Assembly (NCBI GenBank): GCA_019649035.1
Contig: BMAT01001480.1
Location: 291,173 to 331,911 of the forward strand
DNA: 40,739 bases
From: Elysia marginata
Lineage: Eukaryota; Mollusca; Gastropoda; Plakobranchidae
Reading direction: 5' to 3'
Shown: positions 1 through 10,329 of the stretch, in pieces
Position numbering within the stretch: the first letter of the stretch is position 1
Layout of the letters: each line of letters opens with the position of its first letter
Position numbers and translations under genes: made by a program
The notes under the pieces: generated by a model
Database searches by the model: none
Seen by the model: only the letters and a program-made list of their open reading frames with translations
What the model was told of the DNA's origin: nothing

Positions 1-38
<38 letters not shown>

Positions 39-134
39 ATCTATCTATAGCTCTCTCTCTTTCTTTCTTTCTTTCTCTCTCTTTCTCTTTATCTCTATCT
101 CTCTCTTTTCTTCTCTTTCTTTCTCTCTCTCATT
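1..134. repeat. CT-rich microsatellite
   Basis: Near-pure pyrimidine tract of CT dinucleotides with interspersed CTAT and CTTT units, running off the left window edge. It decays into ordinary sequence after about 134. Simple-sequence DNA with no coding content; the true length is unknown because the window cuts it. Confidence 0.95.
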
Positions 135-140
135 TCTTCT

Positions 141-1307
141 GATCTCTCATTTACTATTTGTCTCGGTATCTTTTTGATCGCTGTTTTCCATAGGAGAACA
201 CTTATCAGTGTATTATTGAATAAAATACTACTAAATTACAAACAACTTTTAACAGCGCTAAGAGTGACTTAAATAGAGGAAATCTCTCGACTGTAACTGT
301 TTACAGAAAGTCTGCCAATTTTTCGGATAGCTATAATTCGGACTTCAAAGAAGGAATCACCAGCAATGGGTTTAACTTTACCAGGTTTTTTCATTTTATA
401 TGTTGTGTGGATTTTCAACTGCCTAACCCTCTGATAATAGAGTCGCTTTCATGAGATGAGGTATGTATTTACTCATATCAGTGAAACAACCTGTTTTAAG
501 GAGTGTTCAGCTACATAATATATAGTCATAAAACAGAATAAAGGCGGTAAAAAACAGTGAATTACCATTAAGCCTATATACTGTTGGGTCTAAGTCTCAT
601 GTAACATTCTTTGGTCTCCTCAAAAGCGAAGAAGATGAAGAAAAATAAGATTTCCGATGTCTTTCTGTCTTTGCTTTCGGTTGTATGATTTTTAAACTGG
701 TGAAAGACCTGAGAAACTTTGCATTTTGGGATGGTTTATGCGTTACAGGATAAATTAATTTTATTTATGGCACGGCTTTCATACTAAGAGTTTCTTTTTT
801 CATATTTTTTCACTTAGATTTTCTTATTAGTTCGTTAATTTATTTTCTCTTTTTCTTTACACATGATTGACGATTCCCAAAAAGTTGTATAAAAGTTGGT
901 TATGCTTTGAATGGTAGCCTTACAGAATAAAAAAACAACATATTTAAAAATTGGGATTTAAAGATTTTAATTTGCCTATAAAACATAACTTTCGTTAAAC
1001 TTTTACAAACTTCAGCAATGTGAGTATGGCAGTACAGATTAAAATCTACTTTTGATCTGAATACTTACAGCTACCCACTCTATATATCGCTTATTCATTG
1101 ATGTTAGATTATCATTTTTTCCTAAATTGTAAATTGCATGTTATTTCTTCTGCTTTGTGGGCATTGAAAGTGAAATGTTTAGTCTTACACCAGTAAATAA
1201 ACCACTGCAATTAAGATCTGAAGGCTTTCTCTAAAATACCCGGCATCAGAAATTATATTAGACAACTGGTTTATTCCGTTGCTCTTTAATCATTTATGGA
1301 GATTGAC
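141..1307. other. AT-rich sequence, nothing recognised
   Basis: No open frame of interest, no conserved protein match by eye and no clear repeat. A TATAAAAG string occurs near 889 without a credible downstream gene. Probably intergenic or intronic. Confidence 0.5.
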
Positions 1308-1309
1308 TA

Positions 1310-1373
1310 AGGGCAAGTGCGGCACCCATCTGAATAGGGATATAGGAGTTATAGGCGTCCCATAGTCGATTTA
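1310..1373 (+). repeat. left terminal inverted repeat of the 1.3 kb element
   Basis: Aligns to the reverse complement of 2386-2452 with a few mismatches and one-base gaps. Conserved blocks are GGGCAAGTGCGGCACCC, CTGAATA and TCCCAT(A/G)GTCGATT. Confidence 0.75.
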
Positions 1374-2385
1374 TTGAAAATACTTTTGGCCGTTTTATCT
1401 TTTATGCAAACTCAAAAAAAAAATTATGAAAAATCTAACGGAGTAGCTACGAAACAAAGCTCTTGACAAAATGTTTGAGTTGACTGTATTAACTATTGCT
1501 TTTTTACAGAAGTCAAGTCCATTGTTTAGATTGTGGCTAATAAAAGCCTAAAGTTTACTATTTTTTATCAAATATGGCGGCTACAACAATGAGTTTTCAT
1601 GGCAACCAAACATTGGATTTGACGAAGCAAACGTTTTTCTTTGATTTTTGTCGCTCAAACAATATTATGAAACTCAAAATTAGATCTTATTGCGAAAAAG
1701 AAAAATATGCCTGTGACTGCCCACTGCGTCTTAATTACGAAGTAATTAACTTAGTCTGTTATTATTTGAGAATGTAATAGTGTATAAAAAAACAAACAAA
1801 AATGTTGAAAAAAAGCTTCAGTCAAAATCGAGAACGGTGCATTGGCGAGTCTTATAATGCAAAGGTTAAAAGGAATCGCTCTACAACTTTTGGAGGTATA
1901 CAAAGACATAATTATGTAAAAAAGACATTTTCAAAAAGGAACCCTGGGGTTTTAGGCAATGCAGTTGCGTATGTCTACCCTCACCATGTCGTATGCGTGC
2001 CCGCAATTCAACAAGAAGCGTTCTGTCACCTCGAAATCAAAAGCTATTTTAGCGGCTAAAGATAGCAAAAACAGACTGTGAAAAAATGTTCCCATGAATT
2101 TGAATGCCCTTCAATCTATTCGGCGTTTGTATTGACATTGCACGCTTGGACAGTGGACAGTTTTTAGAGTACACTACAGGCTAGAGTTTGTGATAGAAGC
2201 GATAGCTAATAATACTATGTGCTCATGTCATTGTTTTTCCTATTGAAATAATGAACTTTTATAGCTTTTTTAACACAGTCCTTATTTTCAAAATCATTTT
2301 AAAACGCTTCTAGGTCTCTCTAGCAACAAAAACCCGGTGCCATTGTTTTGAGAAAAAAGATAAACTTTCATAATTTCAACCTATC

Positions 2386-2452
2386 TAAAAATCGACCATG
2401 GGAGCCCCATAAACCCTATACCCTTATTCAGGAGGGTGCCGCACTTGCCCTT
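2386..2452 (-). repeat. right terminal inverted repeat of the 1.3 kb element
   Basis: Inverted partner of 1310-1373; ends in GGGTGCCGCACTTGCCCTT followed by TA. The outermost 17 bases are the best conserved part of the arm, as expected for a transposase-binding end. Confidence 0.75.
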
Positions 2453-2454
2453 TA

Positions 2455-4645
2455 GAACATGGAATTAAACACACCCCTGGGGCGCGCCCGTGTTTTTCAC
2501 TGATGCGTCAGAACAATTTTCATTTATATTAACATAGTTGTGACCTGTGATTGGGGAGTTAAAGGGTAAAAAAAATTGATGTATTGAACTTGAATGAAAT
2601 TAATATCTGCGCTAGCATATTGAATTTGATGATGTTGTCCAAAAAGACCAGTAGATTATCTGTTACACTTCTACTTCGTCTATAAACAATGGAATTGGGT
2701 CTAGCTGATTTTCGACTCTTAGAATAAACGTCTCGGAAAAATTACTTCTAAATATTTGAAAACTACAGAGGTCAATATCTGAGGTCTACATTTGTTTAGA
2801 TGCGGGGCTGTTTTCTTCTTCTTAAGGAAAAATACTATTGATGAATTTTTAAAATCTTTGTACTCACATGATGTCTGAGTGATTGTTTAAAACACATTAA
2901 AATTCGGAGAGGCCTGACAATACAATACTTTTGAAATATGCCCGGATTCCTTATCTGACTGTAGTTTCATAAGTTATATTTAACCGTCTCTACATTAACT
3001 TCAACTGACTTCCTTAACGATTGCTATAAGATTTTTATTACCGATCATTAAACTCTTACGAAGTCGAAGTAAAAACGATTTAGCACATTTGCGTTGCATA
3101 CTTTAGCAGATGCTTCAACATTGCTTTTTTCTTTGCCTTTTCCGTATTTAGGCAATGCCTTGGTTTTTTTAATTCATTGCTTCCAATTCTTCAAGTTTGT
3201 TTTCCTACATTTGCCTTTAGCTTTCTTGAATTCTTTTCAACTTTTGTTTGTTGTTGTCTATGATATCTCTCCTTTTTTGAAAAGTTAAAGGAAAGCGACA
3301 AAACCTTTCGCATTTTTCTTGTTTTCTTTGATTTCGCATAATCGGCCGAAGAGTAACAAGTAACAATAGCGTATTGACTAAAAATGCTACATGAAAAAGT
3401 GGGAAAATCCCATGGCTAAGAAGATCTCGTGGAAAATCTAACTACTGGTAATGAGTACACTGAAATAGGACTACTTTTTAATTTTAATCAGAGCATTAAT
3501 CTACTGGTTCACCTGCCAACAACACAGACGTGGCTTTATCCACTTTATTTACCTGCACGTATAAAAAAAGACACATTAGAGAGAAGTTAATAGATAATTT
3601 TCTTCTCCATTTCGTCAAATATTCTTTAGTTTAAGAAAGTATTTAGGGTAACTTGGCATATTGCATATTCTCAACAATCTGTAGAATAGCAACTTTTTTA
3701 AATTAATGGATATAGGGATTCTCAAAGAGTGTTCATATCTCAAAACATGCTTACTGCGACGTCAAATATTTCGTTCAGCAATTACGTTAACTATTTCACT
3801 GATTGTTTATATCATGAGTTTGCAAGTTTAAGGGGTACAGATCTTTGTTATTATTGAATTTCAATGAAAAGTACAATTGCCTAAACTTGATTTTATTACC
3901 TGTGTTGAAAGTGGGCTCAGTGTACTACCAGAAAGGAATGACATTTTATAATGCAGGCTAATTATATTTATCGTGAGATTGGTTGGCTTGTATTTTGCTT
4001 TTGATTTTCGTTTTTGTTGTTTTTTTGTTTCAAGATGGTGGTGAGGAAAAGAACATAAAAGCGAATACTTTTTCTTATCATTACTTCTCTAAATGAATAG
4101 GTATAATTTAATGACTATAAACCTTGTTCTATGTTTTCAAAACACGTACAAATCTTCATTAACCCTGCCTCTACAAAAGGCTAGCTTGTCACTGCATACA
4201 AAATCAAGTTGGTGTCAAGAATAAGGCAGGAATTGCTATTCAAGACTATACACAGTAATTAGTAAGTTGAGGAATTTGACTGTGTGTTAGGGGTGATTGT
4301 AATGTGATTGCCTGCCCCACAAAAGGACAAACTCATAAATAACTCATGTCTTGGAGCAAATAAAGCGCTACTTGAATGTATTTCCAGCTTTTTTAAAGGC
4401 AGGTCAATGCCCCGTTTGTGGGACTAGATTGTTCTTAACTCTGCTGTGGCTGACGTGTGATAGAATGACAAAGTATCGTGATGCCCTTTGAGATCACAAA
4501 GTCTTATACTTTGGACTATCGATTTTATTGAAACTTGTCTAACTTTTGATTAAACCGCCTGTCTGCTTGTGTGCCTATTTACCTTAAAAAGAGAGTACTT
4601 ATATCTAAAATAAGTTACACATAATAAGCTTTACCCTTACATTAT
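2455..4645. other. AT-rich sequence, nothing recognised
   Basis: Only short open frames such as 3094-3288 (64 aa, hydrophobic, from T-rich DNA). No domain, RNA gene or clear repeat seen. Confidence 0.45.
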
Positions 4646-4647
4646 AC

Positions 4648-4666
4648 TCACACACACACACAAACA
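4648..4666. repeat. CA dinucleotide microsatellite
   Basis: Short (CA)n run of about nine units, lightly interrupted at the right end. Confidence 0.85.
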
Positions 4667-5010
4667 CTATTTAACACAAGGTTACCTTTCTGAATGAAAC
4701 TGACCTATATCTGCCTGGGAGCTATCACATTACCATTGTTATTAACGCGAATCTGGGCTTGAAAAGAGCGTTCATCTTTTCATTGCAAAGATTTTTTTCG
4801 TACCGTACAACACAACGGGAGGGCAATCTGGCACGATGCAAGCAAGACGAAAGGCGGACGGGATCTGTGTTTCATTAATCATCACATAAGCTTGATGAGA
4901 TTTAGGTCATACCTGTTGCAGTTGCCCTTTTGCATAAAAGCTTTTTAACATTATCACTGAGGTAGAATAATTTGAAAACACATTCATCACAGTATCGTCT
5001 CGCTAGAGGT

Positions 5011-5205
5011 TGGATACCATGGCGCGCCACCGATTTTTGTCTTGGATACCATGGCGCGCCACCTGTTTTTGTCCTTGGATACCATGGCGCTCCAACTGTT
5101 TTTGTCCTTGGATACCATGGCTCGCCACCTGTTTTGTCCTTGGATACCATGGCGCGCCTCCTGTTTTTGTCTTGGATACCATGACTCACCACCTGTTTTC
5201 TCTTT
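5011..5205. repeat. 32-33 bp minisatellite, six units
   Basis: Units begin with TGGATACC at 5011, 5043, 5076, 5109, 5141 and 5173 (spacings 32, 33, 33, 32, 32). Each unit has TGGATACCATGGCGCGCCAC followed by CTGTTTTTGTC. The core contains two overlapping palindromes, CCATGG and GGCGCGCC. Because some units are 33 bp, repetitive open frames appear on both strands; these are by-products, not genes. The GC-rich core stands out against the AT-rich surroundings. Confidence 0.93.
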
Positions 5206-5834
5206 TGCTACCTCGCCGAACTTGTTCATCTCCAAGTGCATCATGTCGGAACTTCTTTCAATCCAGCTAACCTTTCGCTGTATCGCCTTCCTCGTTTATC
5301 ATCCATTTTTCACAAATCATCTTGTGCGTGTCTTCTCAATTGTACGTTTCTTCTTTTCTTAAAAATTTCTTCTACCAAGACAGTGGAAATTTAGGTTGAA
5401 AAGTTCGAGAACATCTCTTTTTTCTTTCATTCCACATATCCATATTAAAAGGCTTCTGTTGTCTAATTTAGGCTTTTATTCAGTGCCCATGCCTAATACT
5501 AATATGTCGGTAGGAAACCTATGCAAGAATTTTTCAATCCTCATTTTTGTGCTAATTAATATCTAACTGCCAGCGAAAATTTCGTTCAATTTTGGAAAAG
5601 CCAAAAAATTTAATTCCTTTTTTTTACTCTTTTGTCCGCTCTAATCAGTTGACCTAGATATGTGAAAGAATGTACTTGTTCAACAATGGTGTTATTGATC
5701 TTCATCTCCATTGGGAAATTCCTTTTTGTTGAGCTTTCGTTTTCCTAGTATTTACTTAAAGGCCATTCGCAATTGGTTTTTTACAACTGCAACTTATATC
5801 TGGAGGTTATCTCCATCTTCAGCTTATAAGATAC
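5206..5834. other. nothing recognised
   Basis: Pyrimidine-rich start, then AT-rich sequence without a supported gene. Confidence 0.4.
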
Positions 5835-5840
5835 GGGAAG

Positions 5841-5985
5841 ATGAGATAAGATAAGATAACTTTGTTATCCAATATTAGCAAGTTGTTTTGGTTCAAGGTG
5901 TAAGCACACTAGAATAGCCAACACAAAAACATAGATCTTCATACATAACATAACAGTAGTACAGTGACATATAAAGAAAGGGTAT
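5841..5985 (-). mobile_element. possible antisense retroelement 3' end
   Basis: Read on the minus strand, the segment ends in AACAAAGTTATCTTATCTTATC, a pentanucleotide ATCTT-type tail at 5843-5860 behind a near-AATAAA signal. Many invertebrate non-LTR elements end in such short-unit tails. No reverse transcriptase was found to the right, so this would be a 5'-truncated copy. The call rests on tail structure only. Confidence 0.3.
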
Positions 5986-6839
5986 CAACATACAGTGCAG
6001 AAGTTTGAAACAGGCAATAATATAAGTATAGGGTTCAATATTTTAAGTAGTTATGAAGTCATAGAAAGCAGTATGATCAATGTTGGTAAGACTTTCCTTT
6101 TGTGTCTTTTTCTGTTGCATTTAATGTGGAGTAGTCTGTTACTCCTGGCTGATAGTAAGATCTGAGTTGAAATTGGATACTGTGGATCAGTCATGTATGA
6201 TTTTTTTTTTCGCATCTATTATCTATTTTGATAGGCGTTTCATTGTTTTGTAAAAGTTTTTTTAACGACTGCATCGATTCCCATGCAGTTTTAAAAAAAA
6301 ATACTTCGAATTTGCGGAAGTGCGCGTAAGAAATAAAATTTTAAACTTTCACTACAACTTTTCCGTACGGAGCAAAACAAAATTTTGCTTTGTTCCGCCA
6401 GATACATCTTTTTAAACAGTCTATTTCCCGCTTTTTTGAGATTGAAAGCGGAAGCCAATCAAAACAAAACGGACCAACCTCAAAGAAGTTCAGTCTCAGA
6501 GTTTTCAAGTTGAGTGCGAAGGAAAAAAGATACTTCTTGATTTGATGTGAATATTATTAAAGTGCTGTGCCTCTTCTAGAAAGACAAATAGGCCTACTTT
6601 TCATTGCATCAGTTTTGAAGAATGAAAATCAAGACATCGCGATATTTAGATGTGGTTAGATCTAGATCTAGACTCTAGGCTTGGTCTTCCTCTAGCTTGA
6701 CATACCTTCCTTTTCACTTCTTTCTAATCTTAACCTGCGAAGTGTCGGCGAATCGGTACGGGAATTTTTTTTTAGCACTAAAGTAAATGGAAATTGTGAA
6801 CCAAAAATCAATATGTGCACTGAAAATGAAATGGCTATG
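5986..6839. other. AT-rich sequence with one perfect-looking palindrome
   Basis: No gene seen. It contains a 30-bp near-palindrome at 6368-6397 (two mismatched pairs) and a TAGATCTAGATCTAGACTCTAG cluster at about 6657-6678. Confidence 0.45.
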
Positions 6840-6841
6840 TA

Positions 6842-6872
6842 CGAGGGGAGTTCAATATGTCCTTAGCATGAC
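6842..6872 (+). repeat. mariner left terminal inverted repeat
   Basis: 31 bp starting CGAGGGGAGTTCAATATG, preceded by the TA target site. It matches the reverse complement of 8145-8175 except for G versus C at the ninth base. Confidence 0.96.
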
Positions 6873-6917
6873 AATGATAGATTAAACCCACAGACTTGAA
6901 ATTTGGCACACTTACAT

Positions 6918-7974
6918 TTATTTCTCTACATAGTCACCCAGCCGAGTAAAACATTTCTCCCATCTGTCCTTGACCTTCAAAAGTCCTTGAGAGTAAAAGT
7001 GTCAGACTGCTCTTGAAACCATGTTTCAACAGCAGTAATCGCATCCGTGATATCTTCAAAACGGCGCCCTTTAATGGATGTATTTAGGTTTGGGAACAGA
7101 CAGAAGTCTGAGGGAGCTCAATCCGGCAAGTATGGAGGATGTGGAAGAATTTCGAAGCCGCACCGTTCAGCTGTCTCAACTGTTTGTACTTGTCGTGCTC
7201 GGTGAGCAGGAGCGTTATCATGCAAAAGCAGGACTCCGCTTCGAAGCTTTCCTCGTCTTCTCCTTGCTAATTCAGACCTCAGTCTTTTCAATGACCCTGA
7301 ATAGTATTCTCCTGTGACTGTTTTCCCCTTTTCCATGTAGTCAGTCATTATGATACCATCACAGTCCCAGAAACACAGCAGCATGACCTTGCCACTTGAT
7401 TGTGTGACCTTTGCTTTCTTTGGTGGGGGTGATGAGGGTCTTCTCCATTGCATAGACGCGCTTTTCGGCTCTGGATCGAATTGATAGATCCAAGTCTCAT
7501 CCATGGTTACAATTCTTCTAAAGAAGAAAGCGTCATTTGCTTCGTGCCTGAGGAGATGTTTGCAACAATTAACCCTCTCTTGTTTCTGATCAGTTGTCAA
7601 TAACTTTGGTACCCATCGAGCTGAAACATTGTTCAGGTTGAGATGATCATGAAGAATAGTTTCAACAGAACCTATACTGATCTTGGTCTCAAATGCTAGC
7701 TGTTTAACTGTTATTCGTCTGTCCTGCATTATTAGTTTTTCCACAGTGGAAACGTTTTTTTCACTCTCAGTCATCACAGATGGTGGTCGACCTTCGGATG
7801 CTCATCCATCACTGACAGAAAACCAGATTTAAACTTTCTCACCCAATGTGTCACCGCACTGTCTTTAGGGCATTTTTCAGCATACACTTGGACCATCTCT
7901 TGATGAATTTCAGTAGAATTTTGTCCTTCCAAGTAAAGGAACTTGATCACAGAGCGATACTCAACAGCTTCCAT
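6918..7974 (-). pseudogene. mariner transposase, frameshifted
   Basis: Cut-and-paste transposase of the mariner branch of Tc1/mariner. The frame opens at ATG 7974-7972, and the N-terminal helix-turn-helix domain (residues 1-60, starting MEAVEYRSVIKFLYLEG, with WVRKFKSG) is intact. A one-base loss near 7790 shifts the frame. The next segment has a second helix-turn-helix, WVPKLLT, and the catalytic block. First Asp is in TMDETWIY (codon 7501-7499), second in LLHDNAPAH (7219-7217), third in APSDF (7108-7106). A TGA at 7120-7118 interrupts LPD*APSD, where Leu is usual. A second one-base loss lies near 6995, after EQSDTF; the tail then reads RWEKC...GDYVEK and stops at 6920-6918. Length is about 352 codons, normal for mariner. 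The last two aspartates have 36 residues between them, not the usual 34. Confidence 0.95.
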
Positions 7975-8144
7975 GGCAGACGCTTTGCAGACAATAAATA
8001 ACTAATTTCCTGTCCATTGTTTCATTTGACGCGCTGAGCAGTGCGAAAACCAAATCGGATTTTCCTAAAATTTTGCATGTTGTGTTTCAAATGAATGATC
8101 TAGCTACCCATAAAATTTCTTTACTCTAGAACAACTGCTTCAAG

Positions 8145-8175
8145 GTCATGCTAAGGACATATTGAAGTCCCCTCG
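8145..8175 (-). repeat. mariner right terminal inverted repeat
   Basis: Inverted partner of 6842-6872, with one mismatch in 31 bases, followed by the TA target duplication at 8176-8177. Confidence 0.96.
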
Positions 8176-8461
8176 TATAGCAGTTTAATACGTTACTCAG
8201 TGAAATAATTCATTGAAGTTTGCTTCTATGTAAATTTCTTTTCTTCCTGGGACGTAAAATATAAAATAGCAATTCCCACTTCTTAGTTTGGATTTGAAGA
8301 AAAGGTTTGTCATGCATCTTGTAAAAGTAAAGTGGATTTAGGCCTAGACTCTATTTTCTAAAAATTTTTTTTCAATTCTAGGCAGTTCAAGGTAGACTAT
8401 AAAATAAAACTGAAAATGCTCTTCTGCATTATGTGAACATTGTGTCTTTATCAATATCATC

Positions 8462-10320
8462 ATGCCTCGGAAGAGACAAAGCCCATGGAGCAAAAAAACG
8501 TCGAATTCAAAATCAAATACAAACTGAGGAAGTAGTAGATGCAGCAGAGCAACTACCAAAAGCATTTCTTTACAATATGAATTCATTTAGATCCGAATGC
8601 TACATTGGGGAACTGAGCACACAGTGAGCACACTGTCATGCCTGTGGGACTGTTCCATGAAGTTTTAAAAATTCTTTTAGAGTAGTTCCCCTTACACAAT
8701 GGTGAGTTTTTAGGCTTAGATTTGGCACTGAAATTATTTAAATAAACTACCGCATCAACAGAAGAGTTCGCTGGTGAGCTCGCCTTCTAAATTTTACACA
8801 CAAAAAAAGGTTAGCAGTAAAACAGTCCCATAAATTTACCATTGAGCCGAGCGGTTTCTGCTGTGGCGTTGGCAAAGTGGATCTGCATTCCTTTCCAAAA
8901 CCCTCGCTGGAATCAGAGTCCCTTCTCTTCAGAGATTCTGCATTTTCCATCTATTTCCTGGACAATTTACGAGTTTACAAAAGTTTTTTTTAGTCGACGT
9001 CAATGGAATACAGGGATTAAATCTAAATGGATGGAATCCGCAATTCCGTGTTCAAGGGCGGGTATTTCATCGATTTATCTCTCTCCTTCCAACTTCTCAA
9101 AATCAGCATTAGTTCCTGCAAATCTACTTTATGGACAGTGGCGAGGAGGTGCAAGAAGAAAGAGCCTATTTCAATAGTATTCTCGCAGATTTGCAGGATG
9201 CTACATCAACACAATCGATACATAATATGAGTTGAGGTGTGCATATGAATAGTTATGCCCGCAACTGTTATGATTCATATGTCATAGTAATCAGTGAGAA
9301 TGCTAGCCCCTCTGGAGAATAGGAAAGAGGATACAATGCACCAACCTCAAATGACATTGCCGTTCTGACTCCAAATGACCCTGTAGGACATAGAGAAGCA
9401 ATAAGCGTAGACGCATCAGTAAATTACCCAAAGCTTGTGACCCTTTTCATTATCCCATACTATTTTCGTTGGCACATATGACTGGAGCCTTCAGTTAAAA
9501 CTTCCAAGCAGACATAAGATTTTTTAGCATCAGCACTATGGTTTCCATTTATCTATTAAGCCTGACAACTACATACTGTTGACCAGAAAATTATTTCAAC
9601 GGTTCATTTTGGACGCGTACGCTAAAATTGAATTTTGTTGTCTTCAGTACTTAAGACGCCAGTTGCAGGGTAAGCGGAGGGCTGATTTTTACGGTGAATT
9701 GCGAGATGCCATATGAGACCAGGACAATGCAGACCCCCGAAATCTCGGTACAGGAGCAAATATTGTAAATTCATGTTTTCAGAAGTCGCAGCTCTGGGAA
9801 ATGTTAACACTTTTGAACTGACTCAAAATATGACAGTCTTCAGGAAAAATTTTGATTCAGCATTTCCTAATTTACTTTTAAACTTAGGCAATGGATAAAT
9901 TCCACCCTTACATTCTTCCTCTGATGTCATATCATTAAGTGATTTTGAAAGTGAAATTATGAATTTGGATGATTTGATCGATAAAGTATTCTCAAACTTT
10001 CCAGACGGTAATGTTCATGAGATCTTTGAAGCCCCCAGAAAATCAATGGCACCAGATGTGTAATGGTTCACTGCAGTCCAAATATACTGAAATGAAAATC
10101 GCTGTAGGTGCACACAAAGGCAAACGGCATTTCCTTCCTAGAATACCACTGGAATCAACCGATACCCAACTGCCATTCAAGTTCCAGCGGCGCCAGTTAC
10201 CAGTCCGTCACTGTTTCACAATGACCATCAACAAAGCGCAGGGGCAGACACTGAATATAAATTTTCCTTTTCGAAGAACGACTTCTCAGCTTGTAGAATT
10301 TGATATAGAGGTTTCATTAA
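8462..10320 (+). pseudogene. Helitron Rep/helicase relic, internally deleted
   Basis: Remains of a rolling-circle Helitron protein in several frames. In order: an MPRKRQSPWSKK start (8462); an N-terminal segment ending YIGELSTQ then TGA at 8625-8627, where the family has the first Cys of a CxxCxA motif (AHCHACG follows); FCCGVGKVDL (8856 on); FRVQGRVFHRF (9041 on); RYNAPT-like GYNAPTSNDIA (about 9330); then LDAYAKIE...LRRQLQGK (9607-9765), typical of the Helitron-like N domain. After about 200 bp of unclear sequence, LDDLIDKVFSNFPDG (9962-10015) and a C-terminal helicase stretch resume: MCNG, FLPRIPLES, FKFQRRQLPVRHCFTMTINKAQGQT (to 10250). The HUH nuclease core and helicase Walker A/B region are absent, so the copy is dead. 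Element ends were not found. Confidence 0.9.
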
Positions 10321-10329
10321 AGGTAGCAC

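Larger units (their letters stand above)
1310..2452. mobile_element. DNA transposon with long terminal inverted repeats, family unknown
   Basis: About 1.14 kb bounded by imperfect inverted repeats of roughly 65 bp (1310-1373 and 2386-2452). Both ends begin A(A)GGGCAAGTGCGGCACCC read inward, and TA flanks each side (1308-1309 and 2453-2454). TA flanks fit the Tc1/mariner superfamily, but neither interior short frame (1574-1777, 67 aa; 1802-2059, 85 aa) resembles a transposase and there is no DDE/D block. Most likely a non-autonomous element mobilised in trans, or an old copy whose coding part has decayed beyond recognition. The boundaries could shift by a base because the right end carries one extra A/T compared with the left. 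Confidence 0.72.
6842..8175 (-). mobile_element. mariner-type transposon, structurally complete
   Basis: A 1334-bp element with 31-bp terminal inverted repeats (6842-6872 and 8145-8175) that differ at one position. It is flanked by TA at 6840-6841 and 8176-8177, the mariner target duplication. It carries a single transposase reading frame on the minus strand (6918-7974), disrupted by three lesions. The near-identical ends suggest fairly recent insertion or mobilisation in trans, although this copy cannot make its own full transposase. Confidence 0.96.

Noticed and set aside
4902..5362. Repetitive proteins on both strands over the minisatellite
   Set aside because: 33-bp units keep any frame open; frames overlap on both strands and have no start context or family.
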